A program made the position numbers and the translations under genes. Shown in pieces: positions 47,540-56,955 of a DNA stretch of 64,000 nt. This stretch comes from Glaciihabitans sp. (GTDB lineage: Bacteria; Actinomycetota; Actinomycetes; Actinomycetales; Microbacteriaceae). How positions within the stretch are numbered: position 1 is the first letter of the stretch; each line of letters opens with the position of its first letter. A model generated the notes under the pieces. It saw only the letters and a list, made by a program, of their open reading frames with translations. It did no database searches and was not told the DNA's origin. The stretch spans positions 124,001-188,000 of the forward strand of contig JAODMF010000020.1 in the NCBI GenBank assembly GCA_025464095.1. The letters run 5' to 3'.

Positions 47540-48160
47540 TCAGGCCTCGTTGGGCGCGCTCTGCGGTCGCTCCACGAAGTTGATGCCGAAAACGTCACGG
47601 TAGTCGGCACCGCCGATCTGCGCGCCGGTCTTCGGGTCGAGCACCACGCGGCTCGGAGCCTGGAAGTCGAGAAGTGTGCCCTCGCAGAAGATGCCGGTGG
47701 CATCCGCTTTGGTCACCCGCAGCTTGTCCAGCACGATGCGGCCGCTGCGCCACAGGATGCCGTCCGCGCCGACCGCGACGATCTCGGTGAACTCCACCAG
47801 GAGCAGCAGGCCGAGGTCATGCACGGGCGTCGGGAGGGCCATGTAGGTCTCGAGCGGCACCATGGCCTCGGGCGAGCGCACCGGGATGAACGCGCCGCCG
47901 CGCTGGCCGCGCTCGGGCAACCGCACCATCGCATCCGGGCTCGGCGTGCCCAGGAGCGTGCCGGGCCTCGCCGGCGGCACCATCCCGACCCACGGTTCGA
48001 GGCCGGCCGGCGTCACGACGGCGACGGGCTCCAGCGCCGTGCGGGACGGCCAGAGACCGAGCGGGAGGGCGTGCATGCCCCAGTCGTCTTCCGGCGCGAG
48101 CTCAGGATCGAGCTGCACCTCGTAGTTCGTCGCGAACCCGAGCGCGCCGAAAGTCGCCAC
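47540..48160 (-). CDS. Conserved hypothetical protein beside gpmA
   Basis: A 206-residue soluble protein with no signal, TM helix or known motif. Recognisable stretches are GFATNYEVQLDPELAPEDDWGMHALP, LETYMALPTPVHDLGLLLLVEF and DYRDVFGINFVERP. It follows gpmA by five bases on the same strand, so it is co-transcribed with a glycolytic gene. I do not recognise the family. Confidence 0.65.
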   Translation of the reverse strand: MATFGALGFATNYEVQLDPELAPEDDWGMHALPLGLWPSRTALEPVAVVTPAGLEPWVGMVPPARPGTLLGTPSPDAMVRLPERGQRGGAFIPVRSPEAMVPLETYMALPTPVHDLGLLLLVEFTEIVAVGADGILWRSGRIVLDKLRVTKADATGIFCEGTLLDFQAPSRVVLDPKTGAQIGGADYRDVFGINFVERPQSAPNEA

Positions 48161-48165
48161 TGGCG

Positions 48166-48909
48166 CTACTTCTTGCCCTGGTTGGCGACCGCGGCCGCAC
48201 CGGCGGCGGCAGCCTCGGGGTCGAGGTACACGCCCGGCGCGGTCGGGCGAAAGTCGTCGTCGAGCTCGTAGACCAGCGGGATGCCGGTGGGGATGTTCAA
48301 CTCGGCGATGTCCTCGTCGCTGATGTTGTCGAGGTGCTTCACCAGCGCGCGCAGGCTGTTGCCGTGCGCGGTGACCAGGACGGTCTTGCCCGCGGCGAGA
48401 TCCTTGGTGATGTCGGACTCCCAGTAGGGCAGCATCCGGTCGATCACCAGCTTCAGCGACTCGGTGCGCGGAATCTCGCCGTCGATGCCCACGTAACGCT
48501 CATCGTCGACCTGGCTGTACTCAGCATCGTCGTCGAGCGGGGGCGGGGGCACGTCGAAGCTGCGGCGCCACACCTGGAACTTCTCGGCGCCGTACTCCTC
48601 GAGGGTTTGCGCCTTGTCCTTGCCCTGCAGCGCGCCGTAGTGGCGCTCGTTGAGGCGCCAGCTGCGCTTGACCGGAATCCACAGGCGGTCGGCGACCTCG
48701 AGAGCGAGGTTCGCGGTCTGGATCGCACGCGTGAGCACGCTCGTGTAGAGGATTTCCGGCGTGAGCCCGGATCCCGCGAGCAGTTCGCCGGCGCGCCTGG
48801 CCTCGGTGACTCCCTGGTCGCTGAGGCGGACATCCACCCAACCGGTGAAGAGGTTTTTCTGGTTCCAGTCGGAGTTGCCGTGCCGCAGCAGGATCAGCGT
48901 CGAAGTCAT
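48166..48909 (-). CDS. gpmA: 2,3-bisphosphoglycerate-dependent phosphoglycerate mutase
   Basis: A 247-residue mutase of the histidine-phosphatase fold. The phospho-His is in [19 protein letters not shown], with the substrate residues [22 protein letters not shown] and the second His in [21 protein letters not shown]. It interconverts 3- and 2-phosphoglycerate in glycolysis. Confidence 0.97.
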   Translation of the reverse strand: MTSTLILLRHGNSDWNQKNLFTGWVDVRLSDQGVTEARRAGELLAGSGLTPEILYTSVLTRAIQTANLALEVADRLWIPVKRSWRLNERHYGALQGKDKAQTLEEYGAEKFQVWRRSFDVPPPPLDDDAEYSQVDDERYVGIDGEIPRTESLKLVIDRMLPYWESDITKDLAAGKTVLVTAHGNSLRALVKHLDNISDEDIAELNIPTGIPLVYELDDDFRPTAPGVYLDPEAAAAGAAAVANQGKK

Positions 48910-49006
48910 GGCTTCAGCTTATCGACGCTGCCCACGGGCTAATTCCTGCCATTCGTGCCGCGGCGCTGGTGACGAATTGCGTTACGCAAGAGGCGAGAAT
49001 GGACGC

Positions 49007-49780
49007 ATGGCGGAGGGGCGGGTCACGCGCGGCACGACGGGCACGAACCGGCTGCGCCGCGTCGACCGCTGGATTGCGACCCTGCCGGCGCTGCGTCGGG
49101 CGGCGGATCCGCTCGTCGTCGACCTGGGCTACGGCGCGAGCGCGACGACACCGCTCGAACTGCACGCCCGGCTCGCGCGGGTGCGGCCGGATGTCGAGGT
49201 CATCGGGATCGAGATCGACCCTGACCGCGTGCGGCTGGCCGCGCTCTCCGCCCGGCCCGGGGTGAGCTTCCGGCTGGGCGGGTTCGAGGTACCGCTGCCC
49301 CGCGAACGCCTGGCAACGGTCATCCGGGCGTTCAATGTGCTGCGGCAGTACGACGAGTCGGAGGTGCCCGCCGCCTGGGACCGGATGCTCGCCCGGCTGC
49401 AGCCCGGCGGCGTGCTGGTCGAGGGCACCTGCAATGAGGTCGGAAGGGTCTGCAGCTGGGTCGATCTCACCGCCGAGGGGCCGCAGTCGCTCACGCTCAG
49501 CCTGCGGCTGGCGGAGCTAGAGAAGCCCTCGATCGTGGCCGAGCGACTGCCGAAGGCGCTCATCCATCGCAATGTGCCGGGCGAGCGCATCCATTCGTTC
49601 CTGAACGATCTCGACCGGCTGTGGAGCTACAACGCGGCGCTGTCGGTCTACGGCGCGTCCCAGCGCTGGATCGCTGCGGTCGAGGGGATGCGGAACGCCG
49701 GCTGGCCGGTGCGCGGAACGAGGGCGCGCTGGAGGCTGGGCGAGCTCACCATCGACTGGCAGGCCGTCGCGCCCCTCTAG
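49007..49780 (+). CDS. Class I SAM-dependent methyltransferase-like protein
   Basis: A 257-residue protein with a Rossmann-type SAM site: motif I LVVDLGYGASATTPLEL, the acidic end of strand 2 in VIGIEIDPDRV, and VIRAFNVLRQYDESEVPAAW. The substrate is unknown. GAGAAT ends six bases before the ATG (leaderless pattern). The gene ends three bases before palindromic element copy B. Confidence 0.8.
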   Translation: MAEGRVTRGTTGTNRLRRVDRWIATLPALRRAADPLVVDLGYGASATTPLELHARLARVRPDVEVIGIEIDPDRVRLAALSARPGVSFRLGGFEVPLPRERLATVIRAFNVLRQYDESEVPAAWDRMLARLQPGGVLVEGTCNEVGRVCSWVDLTAEGPQSLTLSLRLAELEKPSIVAERLPKALIHRNVPGERIHSFLNDLDRLWSYNAALSVYGASQRWIAAVEGMRNAGWPVRGTRARWRLGELTIDWQAVAPL

Positions 49781-49783
49781 CCG

Positions 49784-49862
49784 CCCCCATTGCGGAGGAC
49801 GACACGCCGCGTGGGGAGCCGCGCGCGCCCCCGTTGCGGCGTGTCATCCTCCGCAATGGGGG
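49784..49862. repeat. Dispersed palindromic element, copy B
   Basis: Arms 49784-49810 and 49836-49862 (27 bases each, one mismatch) with a GC-rich loop. It is the best-preserved of the three copies (see 7525-7602 and 54614-54688). It fills nearly the whole gap between two convergent genes, so it may act as a two-way terminator. Confidence 0.85.
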
Positions 49863-49864
49863 TT

Positions 49865-50986
49865 TTAGCCGGAGAGGACGGGCAGCAGCGCGCGCGCCTG
49901 GTCCTCGTCGCGACCGGCCGCGACGAGCAGGTCCACGACGAGGGGCCGCACGAGAAGCACGAGAACCGAGTCGGTGACGGCGGCGTCCGGGATCAACTCC
50001 GCGGGATCGAGCGTCGTCGCAATGTCGGCCAGGTCGCGCGCTGCCGCGGCAGCGGCATCAGGTCGGTCGATGCTCTCGCCGAGCAGCACGACGTCCTGGT
50101 TGACGCGGGCGAGGAGGTTCGCAATCTCAGGTCGTGAGCGGCCGTCCCTGACCAGGAAGGATGCCCGGCGCGCGATCACCCTCAGGTGACGAGCCGCGAG
50201 GTCCATGCCGGCGAGCACCCGCGCCTGGTGGCGCAGTTCGGCCAGGTGGCGGCGCAGAAACGGGGAGATACGCGCGATCGCGATCGCCGACTCCAGCGAC
50301 GACGACCAGTCGTCGACGAGCGACTGCGTGCGACGCAGCCGCGTGATCGAGAGGGATGCGGCACCCTCATCGCCGTCGCGCAGCCCGGTGACCAGGGTGC
50401 CGAGCGATTCGGTCAGCGTCGAGAGCAGCCTGCGCGCGTCGCGTCCCGCGATCCGCCGAGGATCGCGCGGAACCAGCGCGGTCACGGCGAGCGCGATCAC
50501 CCCGCCCACCGCCGCGTCGATGCTTCGGTTGAAGACGCCACCGGGCGCGGTCGGCAACACCAGCACGAGCATTGACTGCACCCCGGCCGCGATCGCGAAC
50601 GCGTTGCTCGAGGTCACCAGCCGGGCGACCACCAGCGTCACGAGCAGGGTGAGCGCCATCTGCCACAGGCCGCGACCGATTCCGAGCAACAGCACCTCGC
50701 TGAGCGCGACACCGACGAGGATGCCGACGGCCGACTCCAGCACGCGGCGCGGCCGGGCATCCCGCGCGAATCCGAGCGACGAGATGACGACCGTGATCGC
50801 CAGCAGCGGGCTGGTGTGTCCGAGCGCATAGAACGCGATCGAGTAGCTGGCGATGACGCCGACCACGATCTGCAGGATCGCCGGCAGCGAGGCGGCCGTG
50901 CGGTCGAGGGCGAGCTGAACGCCCAGCCGGCGACGGATGCGCCGTTCAAAGCGCGCGAGGGAACGAGCTGACGCCGTCGGCGCCAT
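49865..50986 (-). CDS. FUSC-family membrane protein
   Basis: This 373-residue protein has about six TM helices in the first half (GHTSPLLAITVVISSLGFARD, VLESAVGILVGVALSEVLLLG, LLVTLVVARLV, AAVGGVIALAVTALVPRD) and a helical cytosolic second half. This is the aromatic-acid-exporter/FUSC layout. The transported substrate is unknown. It begins two bases after the ygfZ stop on the same strand. Confidence 0.82.
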   Translation of the reverse strand: MAPTASARSLARFERRIRRRLGVQLALDRTAASLPAILQIVVGVIASYSIAFYALGHTSPLLAITVVISSLGFARDARPRRVLESAVGILVGVALSEVLLLGIGRGLWQMALTLLVTLVVARLVTSSNAFAIAAGVQSMLVLVLPTAPGGVFNRSIDAAVGGVIALAVTALVPRDPRRIAGRDARRLLSTLTESLGTLVTGLRDGDEGAASLSITRLRRTQSLVDDWSSSLESAIAIARISPFLRRHLAELRHQARVLAGMDLAARHLRVIARRASFLVRDGRSRPEIANLLARVNQDVVLLGESIDRPDAAAAAARDLADIATTLDPAELIPDAAVTDSVLVLLVRPLVVDLLVAAGRDEDQARALLPVLSG

Positions 50987-50988
50987 TC

Positions 50989-52062
50989 CTAGCGCCTGAC
51001 CGCGCCCAGTCGGGGAAGGCGCGGGATGTCGGCCTCCGCCCCCGCATCCGGCGGCACGATGACCTCCTGCGCCGCTGCGATCTCTATGCCGTCGGTCGCA
51101 ACGGAAAGGTCGGCCGTCGGGGAGGTGTTGCGCTTCACCACGGCGAGCGCGATCGGGCCCAGCTCGAAATGCAGCGCAGACGAGGTGACCGCCCCCACCT
51201 GGGCGCCGTCACTCGACACGGGATCGCCGTGTGCTGGCAACACCCCGTCGGAACCGTCCAGGTGCAGCAGTACCAGCCGCCGCGGTGGGTGGCCGAGGTT
51301 GTGCACCTTTGCGACAGTCTCCTGCCCGCGGTAGCAGCCCTTAGAGAGGTGAACGGCGGAGCGGAGCCAGTCCAGCTCGTGCGGGATCGTGCGCTCGTCC
51401 GCCTCCGTTGCGCGCCGCGGGCGCCACGCGGCGATGCGGAGCGCCTCGAGGGCGAGCGTGCCGGCCACCGGCAGCGCGGCCGCCTCGGCGAGACGCGAGC
51501 GCTCGATGAGCAGCTCGGAGTAGGTCCAGGAGCTGGCCGGGTGGTCGGCGACCTGCGCGTACTGGTGGCCGCCCGCGACGACGGAAACCCACGGGTCGCG
51601 CCAGGCGAGCGCGACGTCGTTGGGCGCGGCGGGCGCAAGGGCGGGCGAGCCGAGCGTTCCGATGGTGGCAAAGTCGGCCGTGCGATCGGCCAGTTCCACG
51701 CGGAGCATGAACCGCATCCGATCGAGCCAGGCGAGAAGGCCCTCACCCTCGTCGGCCTCGAGCAGCAGCCAGGTCGAGACACCATCGTCGAGCAGGCGGA
51801 CGGCGTACTCCAGCCGCCCGGTCGGGTCGAGCAGCAGGGTCTCGGCCGATGCGCCGGGGGCGAGGCCGGCTACGGCCTGGGTGGTGAGCGAGTCGATCCA
51901 GGTGAGGCGGTCCGGCCCCGTCACGGTGAGGACGGCACGATCGGACAGGTCGACGACGGCGTCGCCGGATGCCAGCAGACGCTGCTCCCCGAGCGGGTTG
52001 CCATAGTGCTGCGGCGGGCTTCCAACGGCGCCCTGCAGGGATTCAAACGGGTCAGTCGACAC
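50989..52062 (-). CDS. ygfZ: YgfZ/GcvT-like folate-binding protein
   Basis: A 357-residue protein with a GcvT-like fold and the YgfZ signature KGCYRGQE (in HLSKGCYRGQETVAKVHNLG). YgfZ proteins bind tetrahydrofolate and help build or repair Fe-S clusters. The N-terminal VTGPDRLTWIDSLTTQ is typical. The GTG start at 52062 overlaps the nitrobindin stop by 11 bases, a frequent actinobacterial pair. Confidence 0.92.
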   Translation of the reverse strand: MSTDPFESLQGAVGSPPQHYGNPLGEQRLLASGDAVVDLSDRAVLTVTGPDRLTWIDSLTTQAVAGLAPGASAETLLLDPTGRLEYAVRLLDDGVSTWLLLEADEGEGLLAWLDRMRFMLRVELADRTADFATIGTLGSPALAPAAPNDVALAWRDPWVSVVAGGHQYAQVADHPASSWTYSELLIERSRLAEAAALPVAGTLALEALRIAAWRPRRATEADERTIPHELDWLRSAVHLSKGCYRGQETVAKVHNLGHPPRRLVLLHLDGSDGVLPAHGDPVSSDGAQVGAVTSSALHFELGPIALAVVKRNTSPTADLSVATDGIEIAAAQEVIVPPDAGAEADIPRLPRLGAVRR

Positions 52063-52648
52063 GGGCGAGCCTTCCGGAGGAGTGGGTGCGTAGGTCCTGG
52101 CCGAGGGCGGCGATGTCCCAGGCCCAGAGCAGGTGGCCGTCGACGAGCCCGTAGATGCGGGTGGCCGCCGCGTACTCCTTCGCGGTGGCGGTGCGCATGA
52201 CCGCATCCGTCGCGAGGTCGATTCGCGGGCCTTTCACGCGACCGAGATACAACTCATTGATTCCGCCCGGATGCAGCAGCGACACCTCGATATCGAACCC
52301 GCCGACCTCGTTGCGAAGCGTCTCGACGGCTTCCGCGGTCGCAAAGGGGCGCGGACCAGTGGCCGGCAGCATCCCCGGCCCGGCGTCGCCGTCGGTCGCG
52401 CCGCGGCTCAGGCGCCAGTAGCCGGTTTCGGCAACGAGAGGGGTCAACTGCTCATCCAGCAGCCAGGTGTAGGAGGAGTAGTTGAGGAAGGGCAGGCCGT
52501 CCTGGCTGAACGAGACGCGCTGGCCGAACTCGTGGTTGACGGTCTCGTCGCCGATCTCGTAGTTCACCACGCCTGTGCCCTCCCAGACCCCGATGAGCCA
52601 GGAGAGCGGAACAAGCTCCGACGGAAGTTTCGCGTCGAGGTCGATCAC
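52052..52648 (-). CDS. Nitrobindin-like heme protein (FABP/DUF1794)
   Basis: A 198-residue beta-barrel protein with the family motif GVWEGTG near residue 20, GQRVSFSQDGLPFLNYSSYTW and the late HSSGRLARVD. Nitrobindins bind ferric heme and isomerise peroxynitrite. It is coupled to ygfZ and preceded by two small membrane proteins on the same strand. Confidence 0.9.
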   Translation of the reverse strand: MIDLDAKLPSELVPLSWLIGVWEGTGVVNYEIGDETVNHEFGQRVSFSQDGLPFLNYSSYTWLLDEQLTPLVAETGYWRLSRGATDGDAGPGMLPATGPRPFATAEAVETLRNEVGGFDIEVSLLHPGGINELYLGRVKGPRIDLATDAVMRTATAKEYAAATRIYGLVDGHLLWAWDIAALGQDLRTHSSGRLARVD

Positions 52649-52666
52649 GGGCGAACCGCGCAGCGC

Positions 52667-52777
52667 TTAGCGCTGGCCCCGAAACAGGTTGTACAGCACG
52701 ACAACGGAGATGAACCCGATCGAAAGCGCCGCGAGAACGAGGAGTCCGATGTAGAAGAGTTCAAGGGCGAGCAGCAT
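52667..52777 (-). CDS. 36-residue single-TM microprotein
   Basis: A short frame from ATG 52777 to TAA 52667 encodes MLLALELFYIGLLVLAALS, further hydrophobic residues, and the basic end NLFRGQR. It is one long TM helix with a positive cytosolic tail. It lies tightly between two same-strand genes with nine- and eighteen-base gaps. The clean start and stop and its position in the operon suggest a real membrane microprotein, of unknown role. Confidence 0.55.
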   Translation of the reverse strand: MLLALELFYIGLLVLAALSIGFISVVVLYNLFRGQR

Positions 52778-52786
52778 TGTTTAATC

Positions 52787-53047
52787 CTACGCGTGAACAA
52801 AGGCGAGCACGGCCGTCGCAACCCCGAGAATCAGCACCGCGCCACCGAGTGATGCCATCACCCGCAGCACGAGCCCTTCTTTCTCCGACACCGCGAGCTG
52901 GATTACGAAGGTGAGCAGAGTGACGCTCGCGAGCGCGATTGTCAGCCAGGAGAAGTATTCGTCGTTCGGCGAAAGCACCGCGACCAGGATCGCCCCCACG
53001 ACGGCGACGGCCCAGACAGCCAGGATGCTCGGAAGCTTCGTCGTCAC
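52787..53047 (-). CDS. Small three-helix membrane protein
   Basis: This 86-residue protein has three TM helices (about 6-26, 33-51 and 60-84) and short loops (SPNDEYFSW, SEKEGLV). It belongs to a small actinobacterial family of unknown function. It is the first gene of the run with the microprotein, nitrobindin and ygfZ, and divergent from glnR with a 52-base gap. Confidence 0.72.
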   Translation of the reverse strand: MTTKLPSILAVWAVAVVGAILVAVLSPNDEYFSWLTIALASVTLLTFVIQLAVSEKEGLVLRVMASLGGAVLILGVATAVLAFVHA

Positions 53048-53099
53048 ATACCGATCTTAAGGCGCTTATAGACTGTCCCCACGCACTTTGGAGGACCCC

Positions 53100-53789
53100 G
53101 TGGCGCAGCTGTTGATACTGACCTCTGCGGTCGACACCGAGGTCCTACCCGCCCTGGGGCTTCTCAGCCATAAGGTCCGGCAGATCCCGGCATCGCCCGC
53201 GTCGCTGATCAGCGCCCCGACTTCCGATCTGATCATCGTGGATGCGCGCCAGGATCTGGCCAGCGCAAAGTCCCTCTGCAAGATCCTGAACACGACGGGG
53301 CTCAACGTTCCGCTGGTACTCGTTCTCACCGAGGGCGGACTCACCGCCGTCAGCGCGGACTGGGGAGTGGACGACGTCATCCTCGAATCGGCCGGTCCAG
53401 CCGAGGTGGATGCGCGCGTCCGGCTCGTCATCGGCCGCATGATCGCCGATAAGTCGAGCTCGAAGATCCAGGCCTCCGGCGTCGTGATCGACGAGGCGAG
53501 CTACTCGGCGAAGGTGCATGGACGCCCACTCGACCTCACCTTCAAGGAGTTCGAGCTGCTGCGGTTCTTCGCAACGCACCCGTCGCGCGTGTTCACCCGC
53601 GAACAGCTGCTCAGCGAGGTGTGGGGCTACGACTACTTCGGCGGCACGCGCACCGTTGACGTGCACGTGCGTCGCCTGCGCGCCAAGCTCGGCGACCTCG
53701 AGTCGCTCATCGGAACCGTTCGCAACGTCGGGTACCGCTTCAACGTCTACGAAGACGACAATGAGCGACTCAGCCCAGTCGGATCCTGA
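53100..53789 (+). CDS. glnR: GlnR-type nitrogen response regulator
   Basis: This 229-residue protein has an atypical receiver ([63 protein letters not shown]) and an OmpR-type winged helix ([43 protein letters not shown]). It matches the orphan GlnR family that activates nitrogen genes without a partner kinase; none is adjacent. GTG 53100 has GGAGG six bases upstream. It overlaps mshD by 29 bases. Confidence 0.85.
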   Translation: MAQLLILTSAVDTEVLPALGLLSHKVRQIPASPASLISAPTSDLIIVDARQDLASAKSLCKILNTTGLNVPLVLVLTEGGLTAVSADWGVDDVILESAGPAEVDARVRLVIGRMIADKSSSKIQASGVVIDEASYSAKVHGRPLDLTFKEFELLRFFATHPSRVFTREQLLSEVWGYDYFGGTRTVDVHVRRLRAKLGDLESLIGTVRNVGYRFNVYEDDNERLSPVGS

Positions 53790-54630
53790 CTGGCTGTTCG
53801 CCCTCGCGGATCGCGCCCGCGGCGCGGACGGCAGTCCCCCATTCTCGGATGGCGCCCTGGTCGAGTACCGACAGGGAGCCCGCTCCCTTGTCTCTATCGG
53901 CGAGGTGGCCGCGGCGCTGGTTCGGCCTGGCACCGATGACGCGGAGGCGGAATTCGTCGTCGACCCGGATGCCCGCGGCCGCGGCAACGGAACGGCACTT
54001 CTCGAGACCCTGCTGTCGACCTCGCCTGGTGGGCTGCGCATCTGGGCTCACGGGGACCACCCCGCCGCCCGTGCCCTCGCCGCCAGCCACGGGCTGGTGG
54101 CGGTCCGAACCCTCCTGCACCTCGCGGCCAACCTCCGTGAGCGACCGTCCTCGCAACCGTCCTCGGGATCGCAACCGACTTCGACCGCGGCGCCCGTCGA
54201 GCAGCGATCCTTCAGCGTCGGGCAGGACGAGCGAGCCTGGCTCGACGTCAACGCGCGCACCTTCGCGTCCCACGAGGAGCAGGGCCGGGTCACTCTCGCC
54301 GACCTGCAGGTGCTCGAGAGCGAGCCGTGGTTTCGGGCAGACGACTTTTTGCTGCTGGAGCGGGACGGCATCCTGTTCGGCTTCTGCTGGCTGAAGATCG
54401 AGGGTCAGCTGGGCGAGTTTTACGTGGTCGGCGTCGATCCCGACCATCAGGGCGAGGGGCTCGGCCGCACGCTCGTGGAGGCCGGCGTTGCGCGCCTGCT
54501 CGAGCGGGGCATCCATTCGGCGCACCTCTACGTTGAGGGCGACAACGAGGCCGCGCTGCGGCTCTACCGCTCGTTCGGCTTCACCGAAGCGTCGGTCGAC
54601 ATCCAGTACCAAACCCATTCCGGAGGATGA
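53761..54630 (+). CDS. mshD: Mycothiol synthase
   Basis: A 289-residue protein with two GNAT domains. The active C-terminal one holds the acetyl-CoA loop [18 protein letters not shown] and the end [22 protein letters not shown]. It acetylates Cys-GlcN-Ins to give mycothiol, the actinobacterial thiol buffer. The linker ([17 protein letters not shown]) is Ser-rich. The last four codons and the stop lie inside palindromic element copy C, so the repeat has written the C-terminal HSGG. Confidence 0.9.
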   Translation: MSDSAQSDPDWLFALADRARGADGSPPFSDGALVEYRQGARSLVSIGEVAAALVRPGTDDAEAEFVVDPDARGRGNGTALLETLLSTSPGGLRIWAHGDHPAARALAASHGLVAVRTLLHLAANLRERPSSQPSSGSQPTSTAAPVEQRSFSVGQDERAWLDVNARTFASHEEQGRVTLADLQVLESEPWFRADDFLLLERDGILFGFCWLKIEGQLGEFYVVGVDPDHQGEGLGRTLVEAGVARLLERGIHSAHLYVEGDNEAALRLYRSFGFTEASVDIQYQTHSGG

Positions 54631-54688
54631 CACGCCGCGCCGGAGCCCCACGAACGCGACAGCGCGGCGTGTCGTCCTCCGCAATGGG
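54614..54688. repeat. Dispersed palindromic element, copy C
   Basis: Arms 54614-54640 and 54662-54688 (27 bases, two mismatches), the same family as 7525-7602 and 49784-49862. It overlaps the 3' end of mshD and precedes ppk by 62 bases. Confidence 0.82.
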
Positions 54689-54750
54689 GGAATGCCCAGA
54701 GTTAACGTGCGCGAACCACGCCGCTCGGCCACGGGTGCCAGTATTGGGGG

Positions 54751-56931
54751 ATGGAATCCGAGGCGTACCAGACCGATGCGGCCGTCGGCGCGGATTACCT
54801 CGACGACTACGAGGATGAATCCACCTCCGTCGACGACGGCTCCCTCCCCGCCGACCGCTACCTCGATCGCGAACTGAGCTGGCTCGCGTTCAACCAGCGC
54901 GTGCTCGAGCTCGCCGAAGACCCGAACGTGCCGCTGCTGGAGCGCGCAAACTTTCTCGCGATCTTCTCCACGAACCTCGATGAGTTCTTCATGGTGCGCG
55001 TCGCCGGGCTCAAGCGCCGCATCGCGACCGGCCTCGCCGTGCCCACGAACCTCGGCCGCACCCCCCTGCAGGCACTCGCCGACATCAGCGCGGCCGCGCA
55101 CGAGCTGCAGAACCGGCACGCGCGCGTCTTCCACGAGCAGGTCAAACCGGCGATGGATGACGCGGGCATCCACATCGAGTCCTGGTCCGACCTCGAAGAG
55201 AGCGACCGCGTTCGCGTCGACGAGATCTTCTCGGCCCAGATCTTCCCGGTGCTGATGCCGCTTGCGGTCGACCCCGCGCATCCGTTCCCCTACATCTCGG
55301 GACTCTCGCTCAACCTCTCCATCCGCGTGCGCAGCCCGAAGACGAACCGCGTCGAGTTCGCCCGCGTCAAGGTTCCCAGCGTGCTGCCGCGTTTCGTGCA
55401 GCTTCCGGATGACGACAGCGGTCGCCTGCGCTTCATCCCCCTCGAAGACCTCATCTCCAATCACATGGAAGACCTGTTCCCCGGGATGCAGATCCTCGAG
55501 CACCACGAGTTCCGCGTCACACGCAACGAAGACGTGGAGATCGAAGAGGACGAGTCGGAGAACCTGATCCAGGCGCTCGAGAAGGAGCTGCTGAAGCGAC
55601 GGTTCGGCCCGCCCATCCGGCTCGAAATCACGGACGACATGGATGACGTCACCCTCAGCCTGCTCATGCAGGAGCTCGACATCACCGCGCAGGAGGTGTA
55701 CCGCCTGCCCGCCCCCCTCGACCTGGGCGGCCTGTTCGAGGTCACCCGCATCGACCGGCCGCTGCTGAAGTATCCGAAGAGCCTGCCGACGACCAGCGCG
55801 AACCTGCTGCCGACGGAGGCGACCGAGGTGCCCGACATCTTTGCGTCGATCACGCGGCGCGACATCCTGCTGCATCATCCGTACGAGTCGTTTGCCACCA
55901 GCGTGCAGGCGTTCCTCGAGCAGGCCGCCGCCGACCCGAACGTACTCGCGATCAAGCAGACGCTATATCGCACCAGCGGCGACAGCCCGATCGTGGAGGC
56001 GCTCATCGATGCGGCGCAGTCCGGAAAGGCCGTGCTGGCACTGGTCGAGATCAAGGCGCGCTTCGACGAGACGGCGAACATCAGCTGGGCGCGCAAGCTC
56101 GAGAAGGCGGGCGTGCACGTCGTCTACGGCCTCGTCGGCCTGAAGACGCACTGCAAGCTGGCGCTGGTCGTACGCCAGGAGAAGAACGGCGCGCTCAAGC
56201 ACTACAGCCACATCGGCACCGGCAACTACAACCCGAAGACGAGCCGCATCTACGAGGATCTCGGCCTGCTCACCGACAGCGACACGGTCGGCAAAGACCT
56301 CACCCGCCTGTTCAACGAGCTCTCGGGCTATGCCATCGAGAAGAAGTTCAAGCGGCTGCTCGTCGCCCCCCTCCACCTGCGCAAGGGCCTGCTCAAGCGC
56401 ATCGCCACCGAGGCGGAAAACGCTCGGGACGGCCTGCCGTCGGGCATCCGGATCAAGGTGAACTCCATCGTGGATGAGGCGATCATCGACGCGCTGTACC
56501 GTGCCAGTAACGCGGGTGTTCCGGTCGACATCGTGGTGAGGGGAATCTGCTCGCTGCGGCCGGAACGGGAGGGCATCAGCGAGAACATCCGGGTACGTTC
56601 CCTCCTCGGCCGCTACCTCGAGCACTCCCGCATCTTCTCCTTCGTCAATGGCGGCGACCGCCAGGTCTACATCGGCAGCGCGGACATGATGCACCGCAAC
56701 CTTGACCGCAGGGTCGAGGCGCTCGTGCGGCTCAACGACCCGGATCACCTCGCGGAGATCGACGACCTCTTCGACCTGTCGATGTCCGACGAGACCTCCT
56801 CGTGGTGGCTCGACGAGTCCGGCGCCTGGATCCGCCATGCCGTGGATGAGAATGGCGTTCCGCTTCAGGACCTGCAGAACGTGCTGATGGCGCAGATCCA
56901 GCAACGCCGCCGTTCGGGGCCGATTCGATGA
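54751..56931 (+). CDS. ppk: Polyphosphate kinase 1
   Basis: A 726-residue PPK1 that reversibly moves the ATP gamma-phosphate to polyphosphate. Catalytic His is in [18 protein letters not shown], and PLD-like active-site residues are in [14 protein letters not shown] and [18 protein letters not shown]. The acidic N-terminal 40 residues are extra. It lies next to the phosphate genes and may draw on PstSCAB uptake. A 14-bp tandem duplication covers its stop. Confidence 0.96.
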   Translation: MESEAYQTDAAVGADYLDDYEDESTSVDDGSLPADRYLDRELSWLAFNQRVLELAEDPNVPLLERANFLAIFSTNLDEFFMVRVAGLKRRIATGLAVPTNLGRTPLQALADISAAAHELQNRHARVFHEQVKPAMDDAGIHIESWSDLEESDRVRVDEIFSAQIFPVLMPLAVDPAHPFPYISGLSLNLSIRVRSPKTNRVEFARVKVPSVLPRFVQLPDDDSGRLRFIPLEDLISNHMEDLFPGMQILEHHEFRVTRNEDVEIEEDESENLIQALEKELLKRRFGPPIRLEITDDMDDVTLSLLMQELDITAQEVYRLPAPLDLGGLFEVTRIDRPLLKYPKSLPTTSANLLPTEATEVPDIFASITRRDILLHHPYESFATSVQAFLEQAAADPNVLAIKQTLYRTSGDSPIVEALIDAAQSGKAVLALVEIKARFDETANISWARKLEKAGVHVVYGLVGLKTHCKLALVVRQEKNGALKHYSHIGTGNYNPKTSRIYEDLGLLTDSDTVGKDLTRLFNELSGYAIEKKFKRLLVAPLHLRKGLLKRIATEAENARDGLPSGIRIKVNSIVDEAIIDALYRASNAGVPVDIVVRGICSLRPEREGISENIRVRSLLGRYLEHSRIFSFVNGGDRQVYIGSADMMHRNLDRRVEALVRLNDPDHLAEIDDLFDLSMSDETSSWWLDESGAWIRHAVDENGVPLQDLQNVLMAQIQQRRRSGPIR

Positions 56932-56948
56932 GCACGATTCGATGAGCA
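56921..56948 (+). repeat. 14-bp tandem duplication at the ppk stop
   Basis: CGATTCGATGAGCA occurs twice in direct succession. The first copy contains the ppk stop TGA, and the second shifts the distance to the next start. It is probably a slippage duplication. Confidence 0.6.
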
Positions 56949-56955
56949 GGTTTTG

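Noticed and set aside
53770-55878. 702-codon open frame on the minus strand opposite mshD and ppk
   Set aside because: It has no domain, has shadow-type composition (His/Val/Asp/Arg-rich), and lies antisense to two well-supported genes; high GC keeps such frames open.
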